Counted from the stretch's first letter, positions 8,833 through 17,665 are shown. The stretch: 64,000 bases of DNA from Candidatus Peregrinibacteria bacterium CG10_big_fil_rev_8_21_14_0_10_55_24 (GCA_002772745.1 PFDV01000003.1:124001-188000), one strand, 5' to 3'. Numbers and translations: made by a program. The notes: generated from the letters alone by a model not told the origin.

Positions 8833-8935
8833 ACGGAGAATATTGAACGGAGAATTATGAATGGAGAATGCGTTGTGCATTCTGCATTTCGCTTGCTGCA
8901 TTTCGCTTGCTGCATTCCGTATGCCGCATATCTTC
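8833..8935. repeat. degenerate short repeats at the HTH/recJ junction
   Basis: Repeated GAACGGAGAAT(A/T)TTGAA, ATGAATGGAGAATG and GCATT(T/C)CGCTTGCT units. They run into the 3' end of recJ, so the last 20-odd residues of RecJ (ending QRILHS) are encoded by the repeat and are probably not functional. Confidence 0.55.
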
Positions 8936-10567
8936 AATGAAGAGCTGGACATCGGTTCGTCCATTCCAGCGGTTGAGCCCGATGCGACAGAGAAGATCCA
9001 GGGGCTCATTCAATCGAGAGCGCAGGTGCCCATGTTGGAATCCAACCGCCTTGGTGGTTCCTATGCTGCACTGGAGGTGTCTGCTGTCGTTTCCCACAGT
9101 GCGTACAGCGGAAAGCGAAACATTGGGGAGGAAAAAGAGAGGCTCGGGGTTCCCTTCCCCAAAAGGCTCCAAGTGTCCCAGCGCCTGCGCCAACTCCCGC
9201 GTGATGTTCTGCGGGGAGAGAACGGCATCCACGGGGAGTGTGGGCACCAGATCTTGTGGACGGACGCGTGCGCTGATGTCGTCGAGCAGTCGGGCGATGA
9301 GTTCCGGATAATTCTTGGTGGGGAACGTGCACCCGGCGGCCTGCGCGTGTCCGCCGTACGTCGTGAGCAGACCTTCTACGCGCTCAAGCCCCTCAGTGAC
9401 GTGGTATGCAGGAACGCTTCTGAGTGAAGCAATGCACGCATCGCCGCGGATGCAGGCGACGATACTTGGCTTGCCATAGCCCTCTGTGAGCTTGCCAGCG
9501 AGCAGTCCAACAATGCCTTCCGGATACTGTACACTTGCAGCGGCGAGCAGAGGCGGCACGTTCTGTGGAGAGTTCTCTGTGCTCAGATGCAGTGAGGAGA
9601 GTACGTCTGCGAGGAGACTGGCAGTCAGATCTTGGCGTTGAGCATTGAGGACTCCAAGGTGCGCGAGGGCGCTCTCTCCGGAAAGTAATGCTTGCAGGGC
9701 AATGCCGGGGTCCTCCAGGCGACCGGCGGCGTTGATACGTGGAGCTATGCGATACGCAATGTCACGTGCGGTAACACGACTGCGGTCCACTCCAGCTTGT
9801 GCGCAAAGTTTTGCAATGGGTGCATGTGCAGGAAGGTGTTTGAGCGCCGTGAGTCCCGCTGTAACCAGTGTGCGATTCGCACCCGTAAGTTCCATCACAT
9901 CGGCAACGGTGCCCAGCATTGCCAGGCAGAGATCCTCTTTATGTCCTTCCCACTCCTCTGTCCCCTCTAGGGCGCGTACAAGCGCAAAAGCCACGCCGGA
10001 GCCGGATGGATGCGGTCGTGGATACCTGGGCGAAAGCGCAGGATGCACAATGGCGTACGCTGGCGGAATTTGCGCATGTGGGTGGTGGTGGTCGGTAATG
10101 ATGGTGTCCATGCCGGATTCCTGCGCTTCATGCACCTCTTCGATGGAGGAGATTCCCGCATCGACCGTGATGAGGAGCGTGACGCCCTGCGTGCGCATCT
10201 CCTTGATGATGTGTCGCTTGAGCCCGTAACCGTCCCGTACGCGATGTGGCAGGCGTACGAAAGGTTCTACGTTGTTGCGCCGGAAAAAGCGTACCAGAAG
10301 CGCCGTCGCCGTCACGCCGTCACAGTCGTAGTCGCCGAAAATTCCGATGTGTTCATTGCGAGCAAGAGCGGATCGAATTCTCTGAGCGGCACGTGCGGTA
10401 TCACTCAGGAGATCCGTTGCCGGCAGGGGGTTGGAGCGCAGGTCGATGCCTCTAGCTGTTGCGATGGCGTGGGCGATTTGTGCAGGCGTTCCCGCAAGAG
10501 GGGCGCTATCGACCAGTTGCCAATATTTTCCGGTGAGGGAGAGGGGAAGAGCGATGCTCCGAGCGTA
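8855..10567 (-). CDS. recJ: single-stranded-DNA-specific exonuclease RecJ (start codon not standard)
   Basis: 5'-3' ssDNA exonuclease of recombination and mismatch repair. The frame shows the DHH-family metal motif IGIFGDYDCDGVTATALL, then ITDHHHPHAQIP, SGSGVAFALVRAL, and in the DHHA1 domain GGHAQAAGCTF. The essential DYDCDG motif lies upstream of the first ATG/GTG/TTG in the frame (GTG at 10313-10315). The frame stays open to a TGA at 10568-10570, and the segment includes SLTGKYWQLVD, the expected RecJ N-terminus. So the real protein is about 560-570 residues and must start without ATG, GTG or TTG. ATC at 10553-10555 is one candidate. A sequencing indel is the alternative. Confidence 0.9.
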   Translation of the reverse strand, partial: YARSIALPLSLTGKYWQLVDSAPLAGTPAQIAHAIATARGIDLRSNPLPATDLLSDTARAAQRIRSALARNEHIGIFGDYDCDGVTATALLVRFFRRNNVEPFVRLPHRVRDGYGLKRHIIKEMRTQGVTLLITVDAGISSIEEVHEAQESGMDTIITDHHHPHAQIPPAYAIVHPALSPRYPRPHPSGSGVAFALVRALEGTEEWEGHKEDLCLAMLGTVADVMELTGANRTLVTAGLTALKHLPAHAPIAKLCAQAGVDRSRVTARDIAYRIAPRINAAGRLEDPGIALQALLSGESALAHLGVLNAQRQDLTASLLADVLSSLHLSTENSPQNVPPLLAAASVQYPEGIVGLLAGKLTEGYGKPSIVACIRGDACIASLRSVPAYHVTEGLERVEGLLTTYGGHAQAAGCTFPTKNYPELIARLLDDISARVRPQDLVPTLPVDAVLSPQNITRELAQALGHLEPFGEGNPEPLFFLPNVSLSAVRTVGNDSRHLQCSIGTTKAVGFQHGHLRSRLNEPLDLLCRIGLNRWNGRTDVQLFIEDMRHTECSKRNAASEMQNAQRILHS

Positions 10568-10680
10568 TCAGGTTTCCCCGCTCAGTGTATTGCGGTCTCA
10601 ACCCTTCTTTTTTGTGTCGCTGTCATTTGGCCTACACAAAAGCCTCCGGGGAGTTCTCCTCGCTCATGGAACAGCCCCCC

Positions 10681-11199
10681 TTAGCGCGTCATACGCGCCG
10701 TCCACCCCGTCTTTCTCCCTGCCCGCTTGAGCGTCCATCCAACGGCACCGAGCATAGTCATGACGGCCAACACTCCTCCGGGGCCGGAAGGCGCCAGAGG
10801 ATTGGGCATGACAGGTGCTCCTGCATGGAGCTGGGGTAGCAAGCTCAAGACCTCCTGGCGCGCATCGACGCGCTCAAGCAAGCGGATGGTACGCAGGAGT
10901 TCCAAGTCGCCTTCTGTCAGGGTGCGGGATGTCCCCTCCTCTGTCTCCACTACCGTGTTCTCCTCTTCGGGGGCGGCAGGGTGTTGCAGGGCAAACGCAG
11001 CATCTTGTTCTTGTTGGCGTCGAATAGCACTCAATTCCGATTGCTGATCCACGCGTTCACGCGTATCACGCGCCGCAGGGGGAACATAGAAATCGTCATT
11101 GAGAAGCACCTCCTCCGGAAGCAGGTATGCAGACGCGCTCACGGGGGCGAAGAGTGCCAAGAGAGCCAGGAGTGCAAAGGACGTGTGTGTGTTTCGCAT
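10681..11199 (-). CDS. exported protein with C-terminal membrane anchor
   Basis: The 172-residue protein starts at the ATG at 11199, giving a signal peptide (MRNTHTSFALLALLALFAPV, cleavage near ASA). The mature part is acidic and helical (Gln/Glu-rich about 40-95, EGDLELLRTIRLLERVDARQ). It ends with a Pro/Gly spacer, one hydrophobic helix (GGVLAVMTMLGAVGWTL) and a basic tail, so it resembles a C-terminally anchored surface protein. No LPXTG motif is present. It ends 113 nt from the recJ open frame; function unknown. Confidence 0.65.
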   Translation of the reverse strand: MRNTHTSFALLALLALFAPVSASAYLLPEEVLLNDDFYVPPAARDTRERVDQQSELSAIRRQQEQDAAFALQHPAAPEEENTVVETEEGTSRTLTEGDLELLRTIRLLERVDARQEVLSLLPQLHAGAPVMPNPLAPSGPGGVLAVMTMLGAVGWTLKRAGRKTGWTARMTR

Positions 11200-11203
11200 C
11201 GTT

Positions 11204-12232
11204 CTATTGTAGCGGAAAAACGGGATATTTGCAATCCACCTGGGATTCGAGCATGCAGTTGAAGTACTCCTGTTCATCCAGGATGCCGTCACCGTCCGAA
11301 TCGGACTTGCGCGGGTCAGGCTCGCCGCTATCTACCTGCCCGTTGAGGTTAACATCCTCACCCCTCAGTTCCAATCCGTTACGCCCGACACGACAGAGCC
11401 CGTCGCACAGGCCGTCGCGGTCCGAATCAATCTTCATGGGGTCGGTTTCACCCATATCAATACGACCGTTACGGTTGGCATCCTCCAGCCCATCAATGAT
11501 GCCATCGCCATCGCTGTCCCGCTGCTTGGGATCGGTGCCTAATCCAAAGATCTCGGTGCCGTCGTCTAGCCCGTCTCTATCGGTATCCACCACCTCGGAA
11601 TCTGATCCCCACTCTTTCTCAACGAGAGAGTTCACACCATCCCCGTCAACATCAATGCCAACAGGCAAAGGGGACTCAGTCATCACGTAACAGGACTGGC
11701 CGCCCCGGAAAATTTCAATCTGGTGCCGGATACGCCCGCGCGTGAGATCGAGCTCATTGAGGGCGATTTCGTTGAGGTTCCTGAGTGCGGAAAAACTCCC
11801 GCGCCGACGCAGTCGTTCCTCCTCACGTCGCGCGGCGCGCTCGGCCTCCGAGAGAAATACACGTCCGGGCAATCCGCTGTTCGGTGTCTTGAGTGCGACG
11901 GAATAGTTATCCGGGAAACAGTAGCCCCAATAGCGTACGTCGACGCCCTTGTTGCCGAAGAGCACCTTGCGGGCGATGGATTCCACCTGTGTGGGTATGT
12001 GAATGATCGTGTTCGTATTCGGTTGTATGGAAATGCCCTGAATAATCTCCTCTTCGGTAATCGTTTGCCACGGAGTGACTCCCCGCATGTACGCGGGGAG
12101 CAGTCGCCCTTCCAAGTTCTTTTCCTGGTAACCAACGAGCGCATATCCAAGCATGACCACGCACAGGGTTCCCAGACCAATCGTGGTCCAACGCATGGCG
12201 TATTCAAGACGAGGAGGTCGATTCGAGGACAT
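11204..12232 (-). CDS. membrane-anchored protein with thrombospondin-3-like calcium repeats
   Basis: The 342-residue protein starts at the ATG at 12232. One N-terminal transmembrane helix (about 18-38: TTIGLGTLCVVMLGYALVGY) anchors it. A globular part of about 150 residues has four Cys. From about residue 195 on, Asp-rich repeats of the D-x-D-x-D-G type appear (VDGDGVNSLVEKEWG, TDRDGLDDGTE, SDGDGIIDG, SDRDGLCDG, SDGDGILDEQE). Such repeats bind Ca2+ and usually sit on the cell surface. It lies 4 nt from the next exported protein gene, so the two are likely co-transcribed. Confidence 0.8.
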   Translation of the reverse strand: MSSNRPPRLEYAMRWTTIGLGTLCVVMLGYALVGYQEKNLEGRLLPAYMRGVTPWQTITEEEIIQGISIQPNTNTIIHIPTQVESIARKVLFGNKGVDVRYWGYCFPDNYSVALKTPNSGLPGRVFLSEAERAARREEERLRRRGSFSALRNLNEIALNELDLTRGRIRHQIEIFRGGQSCYVMTESPLPVGIDVDGDGVNSLVEKEWGSDSEVVDTDRDGLDDGTEIFGLGTDPKQRDSDGDGIIDGLEDANRNGRIDMGETDPMKIDSDRDGLCDGLCRVGRNGLELRGEDVNLNGQVDSGEPDPRKSDSDGDGILDEQEYFNCMLESQVDCKYPVFPLQ

Positions 12233-12295
12233 CAAGATAGTATACCACACTTCCTCCTTCGTTTCCACACGCGGTTTTGCTAGCATGCAACCCAC

Positions 12296-13357
12296 ATGCC
12301 GCGCGATTACTACCAGATTCTGAATGTTTCCCGAGATGCCTCTGTTGAGGACATCAAGAAGGCGTACCGACGTTTGAGCAAGGAGTTGCATCCGGATAAG
12401 AACAAAGGAGACGCCACTGCCGAACAACGCTTTAAAGAAGTGAACGAGGCGTACGAAGTCTTACGTGATCCGGCTAAACGGCAACGTTACGATCAGTTCG
12501 GGGCCGCAGGTGCTCAGGGTTTTTCCGGTTTTGGCGACACTGGCGGATTTGATTTCTCGGGATTCGGAGGAGGTTTGTCTGATATTTTCGAATCCGTGTT
12601 TGGTGGAGGTGCAACACGTGCACAGCGTTCCAACCAGGGTCGTGACCGCGAGGTGCGCATGCGCATTGCTTTTGATGAGGCAGTGCATGGCGCGAAGAAG
12701 AGCATAGCTTTTGAAAGAGAGGTTTCCTGCAATGTTTGCGGCGGGAGCGGCATAGAAAAAGGGTCCAAGACCGTCGCGTGTCCCGATTGTTCCGGAACAG
12801 GACAGGTGACACGGACAACGCAGTCGTTCTTTGGCTCGATCCAACAGAGTGTCCTGTGCCGACGATGCGGCGGGTCCGGTTCCATCCCCGAACGTCCCTG
12901 TGCATCCTGCTCAGGAGAAGGGCGACACAGAACAAAAGAAACCATCACGGTTGAGGTTCCTGCCGGCATTCACAATGGCCAGACACTGCGCTTAAACGGT
13001 CAGGGAGACGCCGGGCGTCAGGGTGCCCCTGCGGGGGATCTCTACGTCCTCATTGCCGTGGAGGAAGATCCACGGTTCCGCCGTGACGGCGATGATGTTG
13101 CGACGCAGGTGACTGTTTCGGTGCTCGATGCGATCCTGGGGGCCGAAGTTTCCGTCCCCACACCGCATGGATCGGTGGAACTCAAAATCCCCGCAGGGAC
13201 GCAACCCAGCCAGGTACTACGTCTCAAGGGCAAGGGTATGCCTGTTCTGGGGACGTCGCGCCAAGGCAACCTCTATGTCACCGTCCGCGTAGAGATACCC
13301 TCCAAGCTCTCGAAGAAGGAGAAGGAACTTTTGGAGGAATGGAAACACTTAAGATAA
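12296..13357 (+). CDS. dnaJ: DnaJ, Hsp40 co-chaperone
   Basis: Stimulates DnaK ATPase and delivers unfolded clients. The 353-residue protein has a J domain with the HPD triad (about 32-34), a Gly/Phe-rich linker (about 65-100) and a zinc-finger domain with four CxxC.G modules (CNVCGGSG, CPDCSGTG, CRRCGGSG, CASCSGEG). The C-terminal substrate-binding beta domain includes VEVPAGIHNGQTLRL. TAGCAT sits 9 nt before the ATG, suggesting a leaderless transcript. dnaK and grpE are not in the window, and no CIRCE is seen here. Confidence 0.96.
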   Translation: MPRDYYQILNVSRDASVEDIKKAYRRLSKELHPDKNKGDATAEQRFKEVNEAYEVLRDPAKRQRYDQFGAAGAQGFSGFGDTGGFDFSGFGGGLSDIFESVFGGGATRAQRSNQGRDREVRMRIAFDEAVHGAKKSIAFEREVSCNVCGGSGIEKGSKTVACPDCSGTGQVTRTTQSFFGSIQQSVLCRRCGGSGSIPERPCASCSGEGRHRTKETITVEVPAGIHNGQTLRLNGQGDAGRQGAPAGDLYVLIAVEEDPRFRRDGDDVATQVTVSVLDAILGAEVSVPTPHGSVELKIPAGTQPSQVLRLKGKGMPVLGTSRQGNLYVTVRVEIPSKLSKKEKELLEEWKHLR

Positions 13358-13365
13358 CAGAGTTC

Positions 13366-13423
13366 GGGTTGGGGTTCGGGCTCGGCTAACCATGGTCAAT
13401 CCTAACCCGAGCCCTACCCACCG
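13366..13423. repeat. G-rich inverted repeat between dnaJ and jag
   Basis: The left arm reads GGGTTGGGGTTCGGGCTCGG; the right arm carries CCTAACCCGAGCCCTACCC. GGGCTCGG/CCGAGCCC pairs exactly. The GTTGGGGTTCGGGCT core recurs as its complement at about 28682-28697. It lies between convergent genes, so it may terminate both; the four G-runs could also form a quadruplex. Confidence 0.55.
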
Positions 13424-13966
13424 CTAAATATCCAAATTCTCCAATCCGTCATCTTTCTCTTCGATCACCGGTGAGAGCTCTTCGCCATCGTGGGCCCCCT
13501 TCTTTTCCTCTTTGAGTTTGAGCACGATCTGGCGGTAATCCCCCTCGCCCACGCTCTCGGTGGAGAGATCGGAAAGTGCCGGCGTATTGGCCACGTGCAG
13601 GTGCACCACACGGCGGAAATAGGGACTCATCGGAGCGAGAGCGACACGGTTTCCCGTTCGACGAACAAAGTCTGCCTTTTGCTCCGCGATGCGACGGACT
13701 TTGTCCTCCTGAGCGCGGCGGTACCCATCCACGTCGAGCACGATAAAGGGGCTGCGCTCCAGTTTTTTCTGTGACCGAACGATGGACTTCACCAGGTGTT
13801 GGAGCGCGTTTAGTGTTTCGCCGTGCCAACCGATGATACGGCTGGGATCGCTTGCGACGATGTCGACACGAATAAAATCTTCCTCCTCCCCCACATCAAT
13901 GCGATCGCAGGAGAGATCGAGGAAAGTAAACAGAGTGCGCAGCGTTTCTTCGATGGCCGTCTTCAT
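13424..13966 (-). CDS. Jag/KhpB RNA-binding protein (KH + R3H)
   Basis: RNA-binding regulator linked in other bacteria to cell-envelope growth and often located beside yidC. The 180-residue protein has a KH domain (about 28-80; the GxxG-like loop is IIGWHGETLNAL) and an R3H domain (about 85-150, with the phrase LAPMSPYFRRVVHLHV that corresponds to the usual L.PM...ER..vH). An acidic tail follows. The N-terminal Jag_N domain is missing. In this genome it is separated from rnpA-yidC by about 42 kb. Confidence 0.88.
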   Translation of the reverse strand: MKTAIEETLRTLFTFLDLSCDRIDVGEEEDFIRVDIVASDPSRIIGWHGETLNALQHLVKSIVRSQKKLERSPFIVLDVDGYRRAQEDKVRRIAEQKADFVRRTGNRVALAPMSPYFRRVVHLHVANTPALSDLSTESVGEGDYRQIVLKLKEEKKGAHDGEELSPVIEEKDDGLENLDI

Positions 13967-14045
13967 AGGTTGGGGGGAGGATAGCGCAGCACCAGCGAGG
14001 ATGCCAGGAGTTGCTCGCAGAAGATGTGGAATCCCTTTCTAAGGA

Positions 14046-14078
14046 AAGACGGGGCGCGCTGGGGGCGCCCCGTCGGTG
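14046..14078 (-). terminator. GC-rich terminator after the 37-aa gene
   Basis: GACGGGGCGC and GGCGCCCCGTC (14049-14074) pair around a short loop. On the minus strand the hairpin is followed by a short T-rich run. Confidence 0.55.
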
Positions 14079-14103
14079 TCGGCACGATTGCTCATGCCGG
14101 CGG

Positions 14104-14217
14104 TTACAGCAGGTGCCCACAGTGGGGGCACCGTTTCCTCGGCGCACTTCGACGTCGAGGAGCGGCGGCCTTACGCCGCCGCTGGCTCACCACTCGTAGG
14201 GACTTTTTCTTGGCCAT
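14104..14217 (-). CDS. 37-residue basic CxxC peptide
   Basis: ATG at 14217 preceded by a clear GGAGGT Shine-Dalgarno, stop at 14104. The peptide begins MAKKKSLRVVSQRRRKAAAP, has 14 Arg/Lys in its first 33 residues, and ends with CPHCGHLL, a single CxxC knuckle. A terminator hairpin follows. The size, charge and zinc-like knuckle are reminiscent of a small ribosome-associated protein, but it is not L32, L33 or L36 by sequence. It would be missed by a 60-residue length cutoff. Confidence 0.6.
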   Translation of the reverse strand: MAKKKSLRVVSQRRRKAAAPRRRSAPRKRCPHCGHLL

Positions 14218-14283
14218 AAGACCTCCAAGGTGAGTGAAATGGGAACCAGACTGTGCATTGACGATAGCACTGAGAAGAATACG

Positions 14284-14318
14284 AAAGAAGCCTCCGGTTT
14301 ACGGAGGCTTCTTTGAAA
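14284..14318 (-). terminator. intrinsic terminator of the HU gene
   Basis: AAAGAAGCCTCCG and CGGAGGCTTCTTT form a perfect 13-bp stem with a GTTTA loop and A/T runs on both sides, 20 nt after the HU stop. Confidence 0.85.
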
Positions 14319-14335
14319 AACAAGGAAAGAGTCAA

Positions 14336-14611
14336 TTAACGCACGGCATCCTTGAGGGTCTTACCAGCCTTGAAGGAGGGAACCTTCATCGCCGGGATGG
14401 AAATGCGCTGACTGGGATTCCTGGGGTTCACACCCGTGCGGGCTGCGCGGCGTGACACGCGGAACGTGCCGAAGCCGGTGATCGTCACATTGTTGCCCTT
14501 CTTGAGCTCCTTGGTGACGAGGGTAGTGAGCGCATCGAGCGCCTGACTTGCCGCGCGCTTGGTGATACCCGCAGCATCCGCAATGGCATTGATAATGTCC
14601 TGCTTGGACAT
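14336..14611 (-). CDS. HU-family DNA-binding protein
   Basis: Nucleoid protein that bends DNA. The 91-residue protein starts at the ATG at 14611 (MSKQDIINAIADAAGITKRA) with the HU signature GFGTFRVSRRAARTGVNPRN (about 47-66) and the basic arm. ORF extensions upstream have no family support. A dedicated terminator follows, so it is probably monocistronic. Confidence 0.95.
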   Translation of the reverse strand: MSKQDIINAIADAAGITKRAASQALDALTTLVTKELKKGNNVTITGFGTFRVSRRAARTGVNPRNPSQRISIPAMKVPSFKAGKTLKDAVR

Positions 14612-15013
14612 GGGCGAGGGGGGTAAAAAATACGACAGTGCAAGTCTACCTTGGCAAAGGGCTTGAGCAAGCCAAGAACAGCAGCTCGAAGTATGAATTT
14701 TGGCTTGGGATAGGGCTTTGAGCATTCGATAGCCAAAAACACCGAACACGAAAGGTACTCAGGAGAGAGGGTTTCGACCGCATATTCATGCAATATTAGC
14801 GTGTTTGGAGCAAATGTTCGTAAACATCCGTAACAGAAGTTTATGAATCCCTGTTACGCGGGAACAACACATTGTATGCGGAAATGTGCCCGTTCGAAGA
14901 GGTTTCTCTGCGTGATCCTTTTGACAACGTGGCACTCCTCTCACTACGCTCGCGCCCAGCACCGCTGCAAATGCATGCGCATCTTGCACGTGGCATTCCC
15001 ATTGTTCTCACTC

Positions 15014-17347
15014 GTGCCTACGCACCTTGTCATCGTCGAGAGCCCGACAAAGGCCAAGACCATTAAGCGCTTTCTGGGGAAGGATTTTTCCGTGCATGCG
15101 AGCATGGGGCATGTCCGTGACCTGCCCAGTACGACGTTGGGCGTGGATACCGAATCGGAATTCGAGGCAAAGTACCTGATCCCCAAGGAGAAGCAGTCCG
15201 TGGTGAAAATGCTTCAGAAAGAGCTCAATGCCGCAGATGAGCTATGGATCGCCACAGATGAGGATCGCGAAGGAGAGGCGATTGGCTGGCACCTCACCGA
15301 GGTGCTCAAGAGGAAGAACGACCAGGCTATCAAGCGCATCGTTTTCCATGAGATTACCGAGGAGGCCATCCACGCAGCTGCCGCCCATCCGCGAAGCATT
15401 GATGTGAAACTCGTGGATGCGCAGCAGGCGCGACGCATTCTCGATCGCCTGGTGGGATACACTCTCTCTCCGTTTCTGTGGGCCAAGGTGTACCGCGGGC
15501 TCTCCGCCGGGCGCGTGCAGTCCGTTGCCGTACGCATCCTCGTCGACCGCGAACGCGATATCCAAGCATTCAATCCCCAGGAGTACTGGACCATCACCGC
15601 TGCACTGGAGAACGCAGAGCATGCATCCTTCTCCGCGGAACTCAAAGAAAAGGAAGGCAAGAAGTACGTTCCGGTGAATGAGGAGCAAGCGCAGCAAGTA
15701 CTCAGTGATCTTTCGGGTGCTCAGTACCAAGTGGCCTGTGTCGAAGAAAAAGAACTCAAGAAGACTCCCCCGCCACCGTTCACGACCTCCACGCTGCAGC
15801 AGGAGGCAGGTCGCAAGCTGGGGTTCTCCGTAAAACAGACGATGGTGGTGGCGCAACAGCTCTACGAGGGAGTGAGTTTGGGCAAGGGGCAGGGAAGCGC
15901 CGGCCTCATTACCTACATGCGTACGGACTCCGTGAATTTGAGCGACAAAGCACTCACCGATGCGAAAGCTGTTATTGAGCAAAAGTACGGACGCGAGTAC
16001 ATCCTCTCCACTCCCCGTCGGTACCGCACCAAGAGCAAAGGCGCGCAGGAGGCACACGAGGCGATCCGTCCCACGGAGATGGCGCAGATTCCCGAGTCGC
16101 TCAAAGACGTACTCGATCACCAGCAACTCAAGCTCTACACCCTCATCTGGAATCGCACGGTGGCGACCCAGATGTCCGAGGCACAACTCAAGCGCGTAGG
16201 CGTGGATATTACGGCAGGTTCCTACACATTCCGTGCCACCGGGCAGACCGTGGCATTCGACGGTTACCTGCGTGTGTACGCGGAAGGCAGGGACGAATCC
16301 AACGATGCCGATCGTCGTAACACAGAGAATGAAGATCGCGAAGCTCTTCTGCCCACTCTGCATGATGGTGATCTTCTTGCATGCAACGAACTTGTGCCTG
16401 AGCAGCACTTCACCAAACCGCCACCGCGCTATACCGAAGCAAGTCTGGTAAAGAAGCTCGAGGAGGAAGGCATCGGACGTCCCAGCACCTACGCACCCAC
16501 TATCAGTACTATTCAGCAACGTGGGTACATCCGCAAAGAGGGTAAGCAGCTCATTCCCGAGGAGATCGCTTTCACCGTCACGGATCTGCTCACGCAGCAC
16601 TTTCCGGACATCGTCGATCTCACCTTTACCGCCAAGATGGAACAGGAGCTCGATGACATTGCCGAAGGCAAAAAAGAGCGCGTCAAATTCCTTCGGGCGT
16701 TCTACGGGCCTTTTTCTGAGCGTATCAAGAGCAAGGGGCAGGAGGTGAAAAAGGAAGACGTTCTTAAAGAGCGTGTACTGGGGAAAGACCCCAATTCCGG
16801 TTTGGAAGTCCTCATACGTACGGGACGGTTTGGGCCATACGTGCAACTCGGTCGGGCTGAAGATCGCAAGGAGAAGCCGCGTTCGGCGTCGCTCCCCAAA
16901 CATCTCACCAAGGACGAGGTCACGATGGAGCAAGCACTTTCACTCCTCAGTTTTCCCAAGGAACTCGGCACACGCGATGGCGAAGTCGTCACTGTGAATC
17001 TGGGGCGTTACGGCCCCTACATCCGATGGGGAAAGGTGACCGTGACGCTCCCCAAGGAGAACGATCCTGCTCTCCTTTCACTCGATCAGGCGATGGAGCT
17101 CATCACCCAGGCAAAACAGAACCGCAAAAAAGCAGCGGAGCCCCTGCGTGTTCTGGGGGATGATCCCAACACCAAGGCCGAGATCTCCGTGAAGGAAGGG
17201 CGTTACGGTCCCTACGTTACGGATGGCACGACGAACGTCTCGATTCCCAAACGCTTTGACCCCAGTACCATTGATTTGCCCACGGCGGCGGAACTCCTGG
17301 AGAAGAAGCGCCATGCGCCCAAGAGGATGTGGAAGAGGAAGAAGTAA
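15014..17347 (+). CDS. topA: DNA topoisomerase I
   Basis: Relaxes negative supercoils through a 5'-phosphotyrosine intermediate. The GTG at 15014 gives MPTHLVIVESPTKAKT, the usual Toprim start (an ATG at 14975 is an alternative). There is a Toprim DxDxE-like ATDEDREGEA, and the catalytic Tyr is residue 301 in GLITYMRTDS. After the core come three Topo_C-type repeats (RTGRFGPYVQLG, NLGRYGPYIRWG, KEGRYGPYVTDG) instead of Cys4 zinc fingers; about 777 residues. No Shine-Dalgarno is evident. Confidence 0.95.
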   Translation: MPTHLVIVESPTKAKTIKRFLGKDFSVHASMGHVRDLPSTTLGVDTESEFEAKYLIPKEKQSVVKMLQKELNAADELWIATDEDREGEAIGWHLTEVLKRKNDQAIKRIVFHEITEEAIHAAAAHPRSIDVKLVDAQQARRILDRLVGYTLSPFLWAKVYRGLSAGRVQSVAVRILVDRERDIQAFNPQEYWTITAALENAEHASFSAELKEKEGKKYVPVNEEQAQQVLSDLSGAQYQVACVEEKELKKTPPPPFTTSTLQQEAGRKLGFSVKQTMVVAQQLYEGVSLGKGQGSAGLITYMRTDSVNLSDKALTDAKAVIEQKYGREYILSTPRRYRTKSKGAQEAHEAIRPTEMAQIPESLKDVLDHQQLKLYTLIWNRTVATQMSEAQLKRVGVDITAGSYTFRATGQTVAFDGYLRVYAEGRDESNDADRRNTENEDREALLPTLHDGDLLACNELVPEQHFTKPPPRYTEASLVKKLEEEGIGRPSTYAPTISTIQQRGYIRKEGKQLIPEEIAFTVTDLLTQHFPDIVDLTFTAKMEQELDDIAEGKKERVKFLRAFYGPFSERIKSKGQEVKKEDVLKERVLGKDPNSGLEVLIRTGRFGPYVQLGRAEDRKEKPRSASLPKHLTKDEVTMEQALSLLSFPKELGTRDGEVVTVNLGRYGPYIRWGKVTVTLPKENDPALLSLDQAMELITQAKQNRKKAAEPLRVLGDDPNTKAEISVKEGRYGPYVTDGTTNVSIPKRFDPSTIDLPTAAELLEKKRHAPKRMWKRKK

Positions 17348-17395
17348 GAGCACACGACTTCCCACAGGATTTCGCTCCTCTCTTCGCAGTAAAAC

Positions 17396-17424
17396 CGCTA
17401 AAATATGTTTAGCAGCTCTTTTTC
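17396..17424 (+). terminator. terminator after topA
   Basis: GCTAAA-ATATG-TTTAGC followed by AGCTCTTTTT. Confidence 0.55.
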
Positions 17425-17665
17425 CCCGTAGGAGCGCCCGCCCGTACCGAACGTCGGTACGTTCGGGCGGGTAGCTCCAGCCTTCGTTCCATTCTCTCTT
17501 CGGCGGACTGCAGTTGGCAGGCAGCTTCCAAATGTTCATTCATTCCCCTAGGCGCGTAGCTCCAGCCTTCATCTCTCGCTTCGCTCGGGATGACGGCCGG
17601 CAGGCAGTTGGACCAACTTCGCCATAACAGCTTCGCGCAGGTACAGTTTGTTCATTCATCTCCAT
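17425..17665. repeat. decayed tandem repeats upstream of tRNA-Trp
   Basis: A hairpin built from CCCGCCCG...CGGGCGGG (about 17438-17473) is followed by two imperfect copies of a roughly 90-nt unit. Each begins like a tRNA 5' end (GGGTAGCTCCAGCCTTC at about 17467; AGGCGCGTAGCTCCAGCC at about 17550). The second copy is preceded by GTTCATTCATTCCCCT, nearly the same as the sequence directly before the real tRNA (17649-17665). No gene is seen in the gap. Confidence 0.6.

Noticed and set aside
14104-14217. Calling the 37-aa peptide ribosomal protein L32 or L36
   Set aside because: The single CPHC knuckle and length match neither family; left as unassigned.
15242-16933. 563-codon minus-strand frame opposite topA
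   Set aside because: Shadow; TopA motifs run without a break on the other strand.
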